This document shows positions 1 through 6,694 of a stretch of DNA of 8,865 nt, piece after piece. The position numbers and the translations under genes are program-made. Origin of the DNA: an uncultured Rhodospirillaceae bacterium (GTDB lineage Bacteria; Pseudomonadota; Alphaproteobacteria; Rhodospirillales; UBA2165). The stretch's first letter is position 1. Every line of letters begins with the position of its first letter. The stretch is from positions 1 to 8,865 of the forward strand of contig CAJXJM010000080.1 in assembly GCA_913054205.1 (NCBI GenBank), in the 5' to 3' direction. The notes under the pieces were generated by a model. That model had not been told where the DNA came from. It searched no databases and saw nothing but the letters and a program-made list of their open reading frames with translations.

Positions 1-65
1 CGAAATATTGGCACTATCTATTACTGATTTGGCTTATTTTATTTGGCCTATTATTGATTAGTTAA
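1..65 (+). CDS. 3' end of a heme-copper oxidase subunit III-like gene (partial)
   Basis: The frame beginning at base 3 reads KYWHYLLLIWLILFGLLLIS and then TAA at 63-65. An aromatic-Trp-His pair followed by a hydrophobic helix with a central Trp is how subunit III proteins of cytochrome oxidases end. The complete subunit III just downstream ends in the same way (YWHFVDLVWVFIF). I infer that this is the last transmembrane helix of a second, upstream subunit III homologue. Its stop codon is 16 bases before the next start, so the two genes are probably co-transcribed. Only 20 codons are visible, so the exact family (CoxO-like, NorE-like or other) cannot be settled here. Confidence 0.72.
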   Translation, partial: KYWHYLLLIWLILFGLLLIS

Positions 66-71
66 GAAGGA
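66..71 (+). promoter_or_regulatory. Ribosome binding site of the subunit III gene
   Basis: The sequence GAAGGA overlaps the end of the preceding gene's stop region. It lies 10 bases before ATG 82 but only 4 bases before the in-frame TTG at 76. The spacing and codon preference favour ATG 82 as the start. Confidence 0.6.
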
Positions 72-81
72 AATATTGAAC

Positions 82-810
82 ATGGCGCCATCAGATACCG
101 CAACTAACGTGGCCGGACCATCCGCGATAACTAATGGATTAAACAGCGCAGCCGAGGATTGGGGTTCCGATCAGCGGACATTTAAGAACGTGCCTTGGGG
201 TAAGGCGATGATGTGGATATTCCTAGTCAGTGATACCTTCATCTTTTCATGCTTTTTGATTGCCTATATGAAAGTGCGAATTTCGACGACAACGCCTTGG
301 CCGGAGCCGAGCGAAGTGTTCGCGTTGTCGTTTGGCGGCGAGCCAATCCCGCTTATTCTAATCGCCATCATGACATTTATCCTGATTACCAGCAGCGGCA
401 CCATGGTGTTAGCCGTTAATTACGGCTATCGGAAAGACAAAAATAAAACCGCAATACTGCTGCTCATTACCGCTCTCTTCGGTGCCTCTTTTGTCGGTAT
501 GCAGGCTTTTGAGTGGACCAAATTGATTGTTGAAGAGGGTGTTCGCCCCTGGAGTAATCCAATGGGTGCTCCTCAATTCGGTGCAGTATTTTTCATGATA
601 ACCGGCTTCCATGGATTCCACGTATCGGTCGGCGTTTTGTTTTTGCTTTTGGTTGCCCGCAAAGTCTGGCGCGGCGATTACGATACCGAAAAACGCGGCT
701 TTTATACCAGCCGAAAAGGTAGTTACGAGATAGTTGAAACCATGGGCCTTTACTGGCACTTCGTCGATCTGGTTTGGGTTTTCATCTTTGCATTCTTTTA
801 TCTTTGGTAG
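82..810 (+). CDS. Cytochrome oxidase subunit III (heme-copper oxidase, 5-helix form)
   Basis: This is an inner-membrane subunit of a heme-copper terminal oxidase, 242 residues from ATG 82. It has five predicted membrane segments at about 43-64, 89-112, 123-144, 166-192 and 222-241, which corresponds to the short subunit III form without the first two helices. Family signatures are the AFEW segment near 142-145, the HGFHV motif at 177-181 and the C-terminal ETMGLYWHFVDLVW at 219-232. Subunit III has no redox cofactor; it is known to stabilise the catalytic subunit I. The gene follows another subunit III-like gene and is followed 11 bases later by subunit IV, so it sits in the distal part of an oxidase operon. 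The tandem arrangement recalls, from memory, the coxMNOP cluster of Bradyrhizobium. Whether the donor is cytochrome c or quinol cannot be told without subunits I and II. Confidence 0.93.
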   Translation: MAPSDTATNVAGPSAITNGLNSAAEDWGSDQRTFKNVPWGKAMMWIFLVSDTFIFSCFLIAYMKVRISTTTPWPEPSEVFALSFGGEPIPLILIAIMTFILITSSGTMVLAVNYGYRKDKNKTAILLLITALFGASFVGMQAFEWTKLIVEEGVRPWSNPMGAPQFGAVFFMITGFHGFHVSVGVLFLLLVARKVWRGDYDTEKRGFYTSRKGSYEIVETMGLYWHFVDLVWVFIFAFFYLW

Positions 811-821
811 GGGCGAACGAT

Positions 822-1142
822 ATGGCACACGCAGAAGGTCAACACCACCCGCTAGGTGTTTATTTTAAAGTATGGGCACTGCTGTTCATACTCAGTACGT
901 TCTCCTATCTTGTTGATTTTTATCATGTTCAGGGATATCTCAGATGGACCTTGATTCTCCTCTTTATGTTCTTAAAGGCCGGATTTATTATCTCCGTCTT
1001 CATGCACATTAAGTGGGAACGCTGGGCGCTTAGTTTGGCGATATTGGGACCACCGACATTGCTATTGATTTTTATAGCGATGATGATGATTGAAGGTGAT
1101 TATACTTTCCTCACACGAGCTATATTCTTCACCGGATCTTAA
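822..1142 (+). CDS. Cytochrome c oxidase subunit IV-type small membrane protein (COX4_pro family)
   Basis: This is a 106-residue membrane protein with three predicted helices at about 15-33, 40-62 and 69-91. The second helix ends in the typical bacterial subunit IV sequence FLKAGFIISVFMHIKWE (50-66), where a lysine and the FMH-x-K-x-E pattern are the hallmarks of the family (CyoD, CtaF and prokaryotic COX4). The histidine-rich N-terminus (HAEGQHHP) lies ahead of helix 1. The start at ATG 822 was chosen over an in-frame ATG at 774 because the latter overlaps the subunit III coding region, whereas AGGGG at 809-813 is well spaced from 822. Such subunits are non-catalytic and thought to aid assembly or stability. 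The position directly after subunit III is the canonical order. Confidence 0.88.
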   Translation: MAHAEGQHHPLGVYFKVWALLFILSTFSYLVDFYHVQGYLRWTLILLFMFLKAGFIISVFMHIKWERWALSLAILGPPTLLLIFIAMMMIEGDYTFLTRAIFFTGS

Positions 1143-1186
1143 TCTCAATTCTTCCATGGCCGGTAGTTCGGCCGAACAGAAAAGCT

Positions 1187-1573
1187 ATGCGGTACGTTAC
1201 GCTAACATTATTGTCATTAATGGGGAGCTTGGCTCCCCTCACCCCTGCTTTCGCGCATTTCGGACTGGCTGATGGCGAAGACGTCAGCCATGGGCTGTTT
1301 GTCGGATATGTTCTGGCTCTCCTCGGGCTTATTGCCTTTGTTATTTATCGGCGGCGGAAGAGCACACAAGAATCGCCTGAGCTTAAATCTCTTAAACGTC
1401 AGCTTAGAGACCTCGAACGCTCCCTGACGGCCTGCCTCGCACAGCTAAAAAACGCCGATGAGTACCCAAACGAATGCGGGCTTACCGAAGAACAGCGCAA
1501 AGAACGGCTGAAATCTGCTGCCTCGATCAGAGGAAAGATCGACACCACGAAGGCAAGTTTAGCGGCCATCTGA
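1187..1573 (+). CDS. Unrecognised small exported/membrane protein at the end of the oxidase operon
   Basis: I do not recognise this 128-residue protein. Residues 1-23 look like a signal peptide (short basic n-region, hydrophobic core, AFA cleavage site before His24). A single membrane helix follows at about 37-54 and ends in a basic YRRRK stop-transfer sequence, which predicts a short periplasmic N-terminal part and a cytoplasmic C-terminal part. Residues 62-128 are highly charged and probably helical or coiled-coil, with two cysteines at 83 and 97. The gene begins 44 bases after subunit IV on the same strand with only a weak ribosome site (AGAAAAG), and I see no terminator between them. It is therefore probably the last gene of the oxidase operon. 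A role in oxidase assembly or stability is a guess from position only. Confidence 0.68.
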   Translation: MRYVTLTLLSLMGSLAPLTPAFAHFGLADGEDVSHGLFVGYVLALLGLIAFVIYRRRKSTQESPELKSLKRQLRDLERSLTACLAQLKNADEYPNECGLTEEQRKERLKSAASIRGKIDTTKASLAAI

Positions 1574-1618
1574 GCCGGCTAATCCAAATAAAAATATTCC
1601 GAGTTTTTTCATGCAGAC

Positions 1619-3016
1619 CTAGCGGCTGAACCATATTTCACGGCGCGTTAGGGAAATCAGGAGAAAAACCGTTATCAATAATCCTGCTGCGAGGAAAATC
1701 GCCTGAAAAGCGGCAACGAAGCTGATTTGCCGCTGCATGATTTCAAATCCGCCGGTGACCACGGATGCACAAATGACCATGCCGATCATACGGGTGAGTG
1801 AGACGAGCCCACCTGCGACACCGCGTTCGGCTCGAGGTAAGGTTGCAGCCGTAAGCTCCAGGCAAGACAGCTGAAAAAGACCAAGGCCAAGACCGATCGC
1901 AAACAACGCAGGTGCGAGCGCAAAAAGTCCGGTACTGGGTTCAAGCAGAGCCACACCGAACAATCCCACTGCCGTGATTACCACGCCGGAAAAGGCAATT
2001 TTACCGGCGGCGATTTTCGCGATTAACCAGCTGCCTGCCAACCCGGCAGCGCCGCCGCCAATGAGGGACAGGGCTAAAACCAGACCAGCTTCAATCACTG
2101 ACAAGCCGACCTCGCGAACGAGATAATGAGGTCCGATAACCATGAGAGTAAAGCCGCACAAATTAACCATGAGATTGGTCATTTGTAACATTGAAAACCC
2201 ACGGTCCCGGAACATGGCCAATCGCAAAATGGGTTCGGGAGCCCGGCTTTCGGCACGCAAAAAGCCTTTCAAACAAAGAATTCCGACCAATAGCAGCAAG
2301 CCCGTCAGTAGCCAGGAAATCTCTGCCTGTTGCAACTGGTTGAGTACCAGGATGAAGGCGCTGAGCGTTGCGATCAATAATGCGGCTCCGGCGAGATCGA
2401 GATTAGGTTGACGCTTCGGTTGATCAATCTTGGGCAGAAAAATCATCAAAATCAGTGCCGTTACGGCAAGCGGGACCCGAAACCAAAAGACGCCCGGCCA
2501 GCCCCAGTGCTCAACCAGCCAGCCGCCAAATGCCGGGCCAAAAGCCATGCCAAGAGCGAACATCATGGTGTAGATTGCGAGCACGCGGCCTCGAAGTTGT
2601 TCTGAAAACAAAAAGGTCGCGAGCGCTGGGCCGCAACCGATCAGCATCGCAATACCAAACCCCTGCAGCACACGGAAAACCAGAAACCAGCCGAACGTAC
2701 TCGAATAGGCACAAAGTGCATGGGCCACAACGCTGACCATTAGTCCAAGAGTGAAAAGCTTCTTGTGTCCGAACAGATCGCCAAGCTTGCTGAAAATCAG
2801 TACTGAACCGGCCTGTGTTAGGACGAAACAAATAATCACCCACTGAATACCATTGAGGCCGATTTCGAAAGAACGGGTGATATCCGGAAAGGCGATATTG
2901 ACCGAGGAATCCAACGGCCCCAAAATGCTGCCCAAGCCAACGACAAAAAGGCCGAATTTCGCCCTGAAATCTGAGGGCGGCGGCAGGTCAGTTGGGTTGG
3001 GGGTCGGGTCCGGCAT
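1619..3016 (-). CDS. MFS transporter, DHA2-like (EmrB/QacA type, about 14 helices)
   Basis: This 465-residue protein is almost entirely hydrophobic, with about 14 predicted membrane helices. Motifs typical of the 14-helix drug:H+ antiporter group are visible: LDSSVNIAFPDI at 35-46 in helix 1 (motif D1 type), SKLGDLFGHKK at 76-86 (motif A, loop 2-3), FRVLQGFG at 114-121 (motif B, with Arg115) and FGPAFGGWL at 159-167 (motif C, an antiporter signature). This supports proton-coupled export, but the substrate cannot be read from sequence. The proline-rich N-terminus (residues 2-15) is probably cytosolic. The ATG at 3014-3016 lies 5 bases after the stop of the lyase gene and has only an AGGG touching the start codon, so translational coupling is likely. 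An export role linked to the lyase's substrate or product is inference. Confidence 0.9.
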   Translation of the reverse strand: MPDPTPNPTDLPPPSDFRAKFGLFVVGLGSILGPLDSSVNIAFPDITRSFEIGLNGIQWVIICFVLTQAGSVLIFSKLGDLFGHKKLFTLGLMVSVVAHALCAYSSTFGWFLVFRVLQGFGIAMLIGCGPALATFLFSEQLRGRVLAIYTMMFALGMAFGPAFGGWLVEHWGWPGVFWFRVPLAVTALILMIFLPKIDQPKRQPNLDLAGAALLIATLSAFILVLNQLQQAEISWLLTGLLLLVGILCLKGFLRAESRAPEPILRLAMFRDRGFSMLQMTNLMVNLCGFTLMVIGPHYLVREVGLSVIEAGLVLALSLIGGGAAGLAGSWLIAKIAAGKIAFSGVVITAVGLFGVALLEPSTGLFALAPALFAIGLGLGLFQLSCLELTAATLPRAERGVAGGLVSLTRMIGMVICASVVTGGFEIMQRQISFVAAFQAIFLAAGLLITVFLLISLTRREIWFSR

Positions 3017-3021
3017 CCCTG

Positions 3022-3951
3022 CTATTCGGCAGCTTCCTTGAGCCCTGGCATGGCGAAGTCGATGCCATGCAAAGCTTGGGTTAGTCCCGCCATTTGCGCC
3101 TCATCCAGAGCAACAAGCGGTGGGCGGACGCGGCACCAGTCTGCATCATCGCCGTATATTGCCGCCGCTGCCTTAAGCGCTGGGATCATCGGGAAGTTTT
3201 GGAAAATATCGCGAACAGTATCCAAGCCAGCTTGCAGCGCGTCTGCGTCATCCGACTGCCAGTTCGCATACAGATTATGAATGGCCGCGGGGTTTACGTT
3301 GGCCGTTGCCGATATGCAGCCGGCGCCTCCGTTCCGCATATTTTCCAGCAGGAAGGTCTCAGCACCGGCAAAAACGCGGAAATCGTCCCAGCCAGCCTTC
3401 AACATGGCTAATGTATTCTCCATCACGCCGCCACTGTCTTTGACGCCGACAACTGTATCCGGATATTCTTTAATCAGGCGCTCAATGAGCCCAAGGCTGA
3501 GCGGCACGTTTGAGATCGGTGGAATGTGGTAGAGATAGATGCGCAGATTTGCATCACCGACTTTCTGGATTATCTCCGAGAAATTTGCATAGAGACCATC
3601 ATCGCTGACGCCTTTGTAATAGAACGGCGGCAGCATCAAAGTGCCACCACAGCCGAGCTTTACCGCATGTTCGGTCAGCTTGACGCTGTCGGAAAGTGCA
3701 CAGCAGCCTGTGCCCGGCATCATCCGCGCCGGATCAATGCCGCCCTCGACCAAGCGGTCCATCAGTTCAATTTTTTCGTCCGTTGAAAGAGAGTTCGCTT
3801 CACTGTTGGTGCCGAACACCGCGAGGCCGACATTATGCAAGAGCATCCATTTGCATTGCCTGATCAAACGTTCCGCATCGGGTGTTAGATCGGCGGTAAA
3901 AGGCGTGATGACAGGTGTTAAAACGCCTGAAAACTTCTCTGGTGCACTCAT
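3022..3951 (-). CDS. DapA/NanA-superfamily (class I) pyruvate-type lyase/aldolase, substrate unknown
   Basis: This is a 309-residue TIM-barrel protein of the dihydrodipicolinate synthase / N-acetylneuraminate lyase superfamily. The Schiff-base lysine is K171 in VVGVKDSGG, and the catalytic tyrosine is Y141 in YLYHIPP; a YY pair is present at 111-112. The carboxylate-binding motif normally reading GTTGE is GTNSE (47-51). The arginine that binds aspartate semialdehyde in true DapA (YNxPxR) is replaced by Ile146. It is therefore probably not the lysine-pathway DapA but a relative acting on another 2-oxo acid or aldol substrate. ATG 3951 is preferred over GTG 3966 because GGGGA lies 8 bases upstream of it, and the length matches the family. 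It is the first gene of a two-gene unit with the MFS transporter. Confidence 0.87.
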   Translation of the reverse strand: MSAPEKFSGVLTPVITPFTADLTPDAERLIRQCKWMLLHNVGLAVFGTNSEANSLSTDEKIELMDRLVEGGIDPARMMPGTGCCALSDSVKLTEHAVKLGCGGTLMLPPFYYKGVSDDGLYANFSEIIQKVGDANLRIYLYHIPPISNVPLSLGLIERLIKEYPDTVVGVKDSGGVMENTLAMLKAGWDDFRVFAGAETFLLENMRNGGAGCISATANVNPAAIHNLYANWQSDDADALQAGLDTVRDIFQNFPMIPALKAAAAIYGDDADWCRVRPPLVALDEAQMAGLTQALHGIDFAMPGLKEAAE

Positions 3952-3959
3952 AATTTTGT

Positions 3960-3966
3960 TCCCCAC
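3960..3966 (-). promoter_or_regulatory. Ribosome binding site of the lyase gene
   Basis: On the minus strand this reads GTGGGGA, ending 8 bases before ATG 3951. It includes the GTG at 3966 that could be mistaken for the start codon, and it supports the shorter protein form. Confidence 0.55.
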
Positions 3967-4045
3967 TATTGGTGTTTGATTTGATGGGTAGGTAAATCAT
4001 TCTGAGCCTGAAATACAAGACTAAAGTAGCAAAAATAACCGCAGG

Positions 4046-4098
4046 CACCCTGGACTTGATCCAGAATCCAGTCTGGACCCTGGATCAAGTCCAGGGTG
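4046..4098. repeat. Long perfect inverted repeat (REP/palindromic-unit-like hairpin)
   Basis: The left arm CACCCTGGACTTGATCCAG (4046-4064) is exactly complementary to the right arm at 4080-4098: 19 perfect base pairs around a 15-base centre. The centre itself contains TCCAG-T-CTGGA (4067-4077), which extends the fold. The GGACTTGATCCAG core resembles dispersed palindromic repeats I know from alphaproteobacterial intergenic regions. It lies 10 bases beyond the stop of the ABC-F gene and upstream of the lyase gene. In the ABC-F direction it is followed by a T-rich stretch (complement of 4031-4038), so it may also act as a terminator. Confidence 0.85.
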
Positions 4099-4107
4099 AC
4101 GATTGTG

Positions 4108-5994
4108 TTACTCTTCCAAGTTCTCCAAAATCTCTTGTGCCTCAAGCCAGGCAGCTTCGGTCTCGGCCAATTCTTTTTTGGATTTCCCAAGCAGCTTTTG
4201 CCATTCAGCAATCTCGTCTGGAGAGCTATCATAGAATTTTGGATCAGCCATTTTGGTTTCGATTTTGTCGATTTCTACCGAGAATTCCGCCATTTTGTTT
4301 TCAGATGTCTGAACTGTTTTTCTGAGATGGGCTGACTCAGCGCGCTTTTCGGCTCGGGCGCGGCGAAGTTCCTTTTTGTTTTCTGAAGGCTTTGCCTCAC
4401 CGTTTCCGACGCCATTTGATTTTTTGGTAGAGCGCGCCGCCAATAGAAGGCGTTCGTAATCGGCGAGATCACCGTCATATACTTCGCATTTACCATCCTC
4501 AACCAGCCACAAACTATCGGCGACGAGGCTCACAAGATGCGCATCGTGGCTGACCAATATGACCGCGCCCTCATAAATGTTAAGTGCCTCTACCAGCGCT
4601 TCTCGGGCGTCAATGTCGAGATGGTTGGTTGGCTCATCGAGCAGCATGATGTGGGGTTTCTCAAGGCTCATCAGGGCAAACAGCAGGCGGGCCTTTTCGC
4701 CGCCGGATAGATTGGCAACTTTTGTATCAGCGCGTTCCTGTTGAAAGCCGAAACGTCCCAAATGCCCTCTGAGGCGCGAGGGGGGCTCCATCGGGCGCAG
4801 CTCACTGATGTGATCAAAAGCAGAGCCATCGGGGTTTAATTCCTCCGATTGATGCTGCGCAAAATAGCCGACCTCCAGTTTTTTGGATTTTACCAATTTG
4901 CCGGTTTCAGGTTTCAAGCGCCCTGCCAGCATTTTCATCATGGTCGATTTGCCGTTGCCATTTGCACCAATCAGCGCGATGCGGTCATCCATATCGATCC
5001 GCAAATCAACATCGCGCAAGATCGGTTTGCCGGGCTCGTAGCCGACGGACGTCTTGTCCAAGGCAATCAGCGGCGGCGATAAGAGCGGCGGGTGCGGGAA
5101 TTCAAATGAAATCGTCTTTTCCTCAACGACCGAGGCAATGGGTTCCATGCGCTCCAACATTTTAACACGGCTTTGAGCTTGGCGGGCTTTGTTGGCTTTG
5201 GCGCGAAAACGATCAACAAAAGCCTGAATGCGTTGACGCTCCGCAGTTTGGCGTGCCGCCATTTTGGATTGCAGCATGAGCCTTTCACGCCGGGTTTTCT
5301 CAAAAAAATCGTAGCCGCCGGTATAGCGTGTCAGGCGGGCATTTTCGAGATGCACAATATGATCAACAGACTGATTGAGCAGGGTGCGGTCGTGACTGAT
5401 GATCACCAGCGTGCCGCGCCAGCGTTTGAGAAAGTTCTCCAGCCACAACACGGCTTCTAGATCTAAATGGTTGGTAGGCTCATCGAGCAATAAGAGGTCG
5501 GGTTCGGCGAATAGCGTCGCTGCCAGCGCAACGCGCATGCGCCAGCCGCCGGAAAAATCACTGCAAGAGCGCTGCTGGGCGGCCTCATCGAAGCCAAGAC
5601 CGGATAAAATCGTCGCTGCGCGAGCCGGCGCGCTTTCGGCTCTAATATCAGCAAGTCGGATATGAATCTCAGAAATCCGTGCGGGGTCTATCGCGGTCTC
5701 CGCTTCTGCCAAAAGGGCCGTGCGTTCGACATCCGCAGCGAGAACCGTTTCCAACAAGCTCTCAGGTCCGGCGGGTGCTTCCTGGGCGACGGTGCCGATC
5801 TTATGTTTGTCGTTGATATTTATTGACCCTTCATCGACCGACAATTCGCCCATAATCAGGCGGAAAAGCGTCGTTTTTCCGGTGCCATTACGGCCAACCA
5901 GGCCTACTTTTTGGCCATCGGGTATCGCAATCGTCGCGCCTTCATAGAGCGCGCGACCGCCAATTCGATAGGTCATGTCATTGATGTGGAGCAT
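4108..5994 (-). CDS. ABC-F family ATPase (Uup/YheS-like), duplicated ATPase protein
   Basis: This is a soluble 628-residue protein with two ATP-binding cassettes and no membrane helices, which places it in the ABC-F family of ribosome-associated translation factors rather than transporters. Cassette 1 has Walker A GRNGTGKTT (34-42), signature FSGGW (147-151), Walker B LLLLDEP (167-173) and the switch His in ISHD (202 region). Cassette 2 has Walker A GANGNGKST (343-351), signature LSGGE (429-433), Walker B IMLLDEP (449-455) and VSHD near 481-484. A charged linker of about 230-295 separates them. A lysine/glutamate-rich C-terminal extension from about 525 to 628 is predicted coiled coil, as in Uup and YheS. 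Its length is close to YheS. ATG 5994 was chosen because MLHINDMTYRIGG starts the conserved domain; an in-frame ATG at 6033 would add 13 unlikely residues. No strong ribosome site is visible. Confidence 0.93.
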   Translation of the reverse strand: MLHINDMTYRIGGRALYEGATIAIPDGQKVGLVGRNGTGKTTLFRLIMGELSVDEGSININDKHKIGTVAQEAPAGPESLLETVLAADVERTALLAEAETAIDPARISEIHIRLADIRAESAPARAATILSGLGFDEAAQQRSCSDFSGGWRMRVALAATLFAEPDLLLLDEPTNHLDLEAVLWLENFLKRWRGTLVIISHDRTLLNQSVDHIVHLENARLTRYTGGYDFFEKTRRERLMLQSKMAARQTAERQRIQAFVDRFRAKANKARQAQSRVKMLERMEPIASVVEEKTISFEFPHPPLLSPPLIALDKTSVGYEPGKPILRDVDLRIDMDDRIALIGANGNGKSTMMKMLAGRLKPETGKLVKSKKLEVGYFAQHQSEELNPDGSAFDHISELRPMEPPSRLRGHLGRFGFQQERADTKVANLSGGEKARLLFALMSLEKPHIMLLDEPTNHLDIDAREALVEALNIYEGAVILVSHDAHLVSLVADSLWLVEDGKCEVYDGDLADYERLLLAARSTKKSNGVGNGEAKPSENKKELRRARAEKRAESAHLRKTVQTSENKMAEFSVEIDKIETKMADPKFYDSSPDEIAEWQKLLGKSKKELAETEAAWLEAQEILENLEE

Positions 5995-6077
5995 TGCCGG
6001 GGTGTAGCATGCTAAAGCCAGCACGGAAAGCACGAGTACGGAGAAAACATATAAGGCTATTCTTTACAAATTTTCTA

Positions 6078-6106
6078 TTGCCAGTCCGCCGTGATCCGGC
6101 TATAAG
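6078..6106 (+). promoter_or_regulatory. Candidate sigma70-type promoter for ndk
   Basis: TTGCCA (6078-6083) and TATAAG (6101-6106) are separated by exactly 17 bases, in the 177-base divergent region between the ABC-F gene and ndk. This would give a leader of roughly 60 bases before the ndk ATG. I saw no equally good pair in the opposite direction for the ABC-F gene. Confidence 0.42.
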
Positions 6107-6171
6107 CGCCCGGTTTTCGGTAATCTGCCGACATTGAATAATCCTTGAAATAACAGAAGAGGTTCGGGGCA

Positions 6172-6594
6172 ATGGCCATCGAACGAACATTATCAATCAT
6201 TAAACCAGATGCGACCCGCCGCAACTTAACCGGACAGATTAATGCTCGGTTTGAAAAAGCTGGCCTCAGCATCATTGGACAAAAACGCCTGCAACTGACA
6301 TTGGAACAGGCCGAAGGCTTTTACGCAGTTCACAAAGAGCGCGCATTTTTTGGTGAGCTTTGCGAGTTCATGATTTCCGGTCCTGTCGTTGTACAGGTGC
6401 TTGAAGGCGAAGACGCCATCGCTAAAAACCGGGAAGTTATGGGCGCGACCAACCCCGCCAATGCTGACGAAGGCACGATCCGTAAAGATTTCGCAGAAAG
6501 CATTGAGGCCAATTCGGTCCACGGCTCAGATGCACCAGAAACGGCCGCCGAAGAAATCAATTATTTCTTCGCTCAGACTGAGATTGTCGTTTAA
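6172..6594 (+). CDS. ndk: Nucleoside diphosphate kinase
   Basis: This cytosolic enzyme transfers the gamma-phosphate of ATP to other (d)NDPs through a phospho-histidine. The 140 residues match the family length and run without gaps from [14 protein letters not shown], the conserved first strand with Lys11. The active site is NSVHGSD, with the phosphorylated histidine at position 117, the same number as in E. coli. The [17 protein letters not shown] segment (91-107) carries conserved nucleotide-binding residues. ATG 6172 has AGAGG 9 bases upstream. It is transcribed alone, divergent from the ABC-F gene and ended by an intrinsic terminator. Its place beside purN-purM is consistent with a nucleotide-metabolism neighbourhood, though the strands differ. 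Confidence 0.98.
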   Translation: MAIERTLSIIKPDATRRNLTGQINARFEKAGLSIIGQKRLQLTLEQAEGFYAVHKERAFFGELCEFMISGPVVVQVLEGEDAIAKNREVMGATNPANADEGTIRKDFAESIEANSVHGSDAPETAAEEINYFFAQTEIVV

Positions 6595-6620
6595 ACACTG
6601 CCAAAGATTAAATTAGAAAA

Positions 6621-6651
6621 GGCTGTCTCTTAACTGAGGCAGCCTTTTTTT
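6621..6651 (+). terminator. Intrinsic terminator of ndk (possibly bidirectional)
   Basis: GGCTGTCTC (6621-6629) pairs with GAGGCAGCC (6636-6644), with one T-G wobble and a six-base loop. Seven Ts follow at 6645-6651. It starts 27 bases after the ndk stop codon. An AAAA run at 6617-6620 gives a short T-run on the other strand, so it may also stop purN transcripts arriving from the right. Confidence 0.9.
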
Positions 6652-6664
6652 GTTGCTCTCTGTC

Positions 6665-6684
6665 ATTCTGGCGCAGGCCAGAAT
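6665..6684. repeat. Short hairpin repeat between ndk and purN, related to the larger palindrome
   Basis: ATTCTGGC (6665-6672) and GCCAGAAT (6677-6684) form an eight-base perfect inverted repeat with loop GCAG. The right arm runs into CCAGAATCCAGACTG, of which CCAGAATCCAG also occurs in the centre of the 4046-4098 palindrome. It resembles half of a dispersed alphaproteobacterial palindromic element. It lies just downstream of the purN stop codon. Confidence 0.6.
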
Positions 6685-6694
6685 CCAGACTGCT

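Noticed and set aside
409..828. 139-codon open frame on the minus strand
   Set aside because: It lies wholly opposite the subunit III gene, resembles no family I know, and is explained as an antisense shadow.
1090..1272. 60-codon plus-strand frame bridging subunit IV and the 128-residue gene
   Set aside because: It overlaps both genes in another frame; the signal peptide reading at 1187 is far more protein-like.
1573..1580. AGCCGGCT palindrome at the end of the 128-residue gene as a terminator
   Set aside because: It has no loop and no adjoining T-run, so it cannot form a normal intrinsic terminator. I found no clear terminator in the convergent gap 1574-1618.
3952..4045. Promoter for the lyase-MFS unit
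   Set aside because: An AT-rich stretch is present, but no -35/-10 pair with good matches and proper spacing stood out; the best options were weak.
5173..5665. Open frames on the plus strand opposite the ABC-F gene
   Set aside because: They are antisense to strongly conserved ABC-F coding sequence and have arginine- and serine-rich, low-complexity products typical of shadows.
5995..6033. Longer ABC-F protein starting at the ATG at 6033
   Set aside because: The additional 13 residues (MLSVLALACYTPA) precede the normal family start MLHINDMTY and lack a ribosome site.
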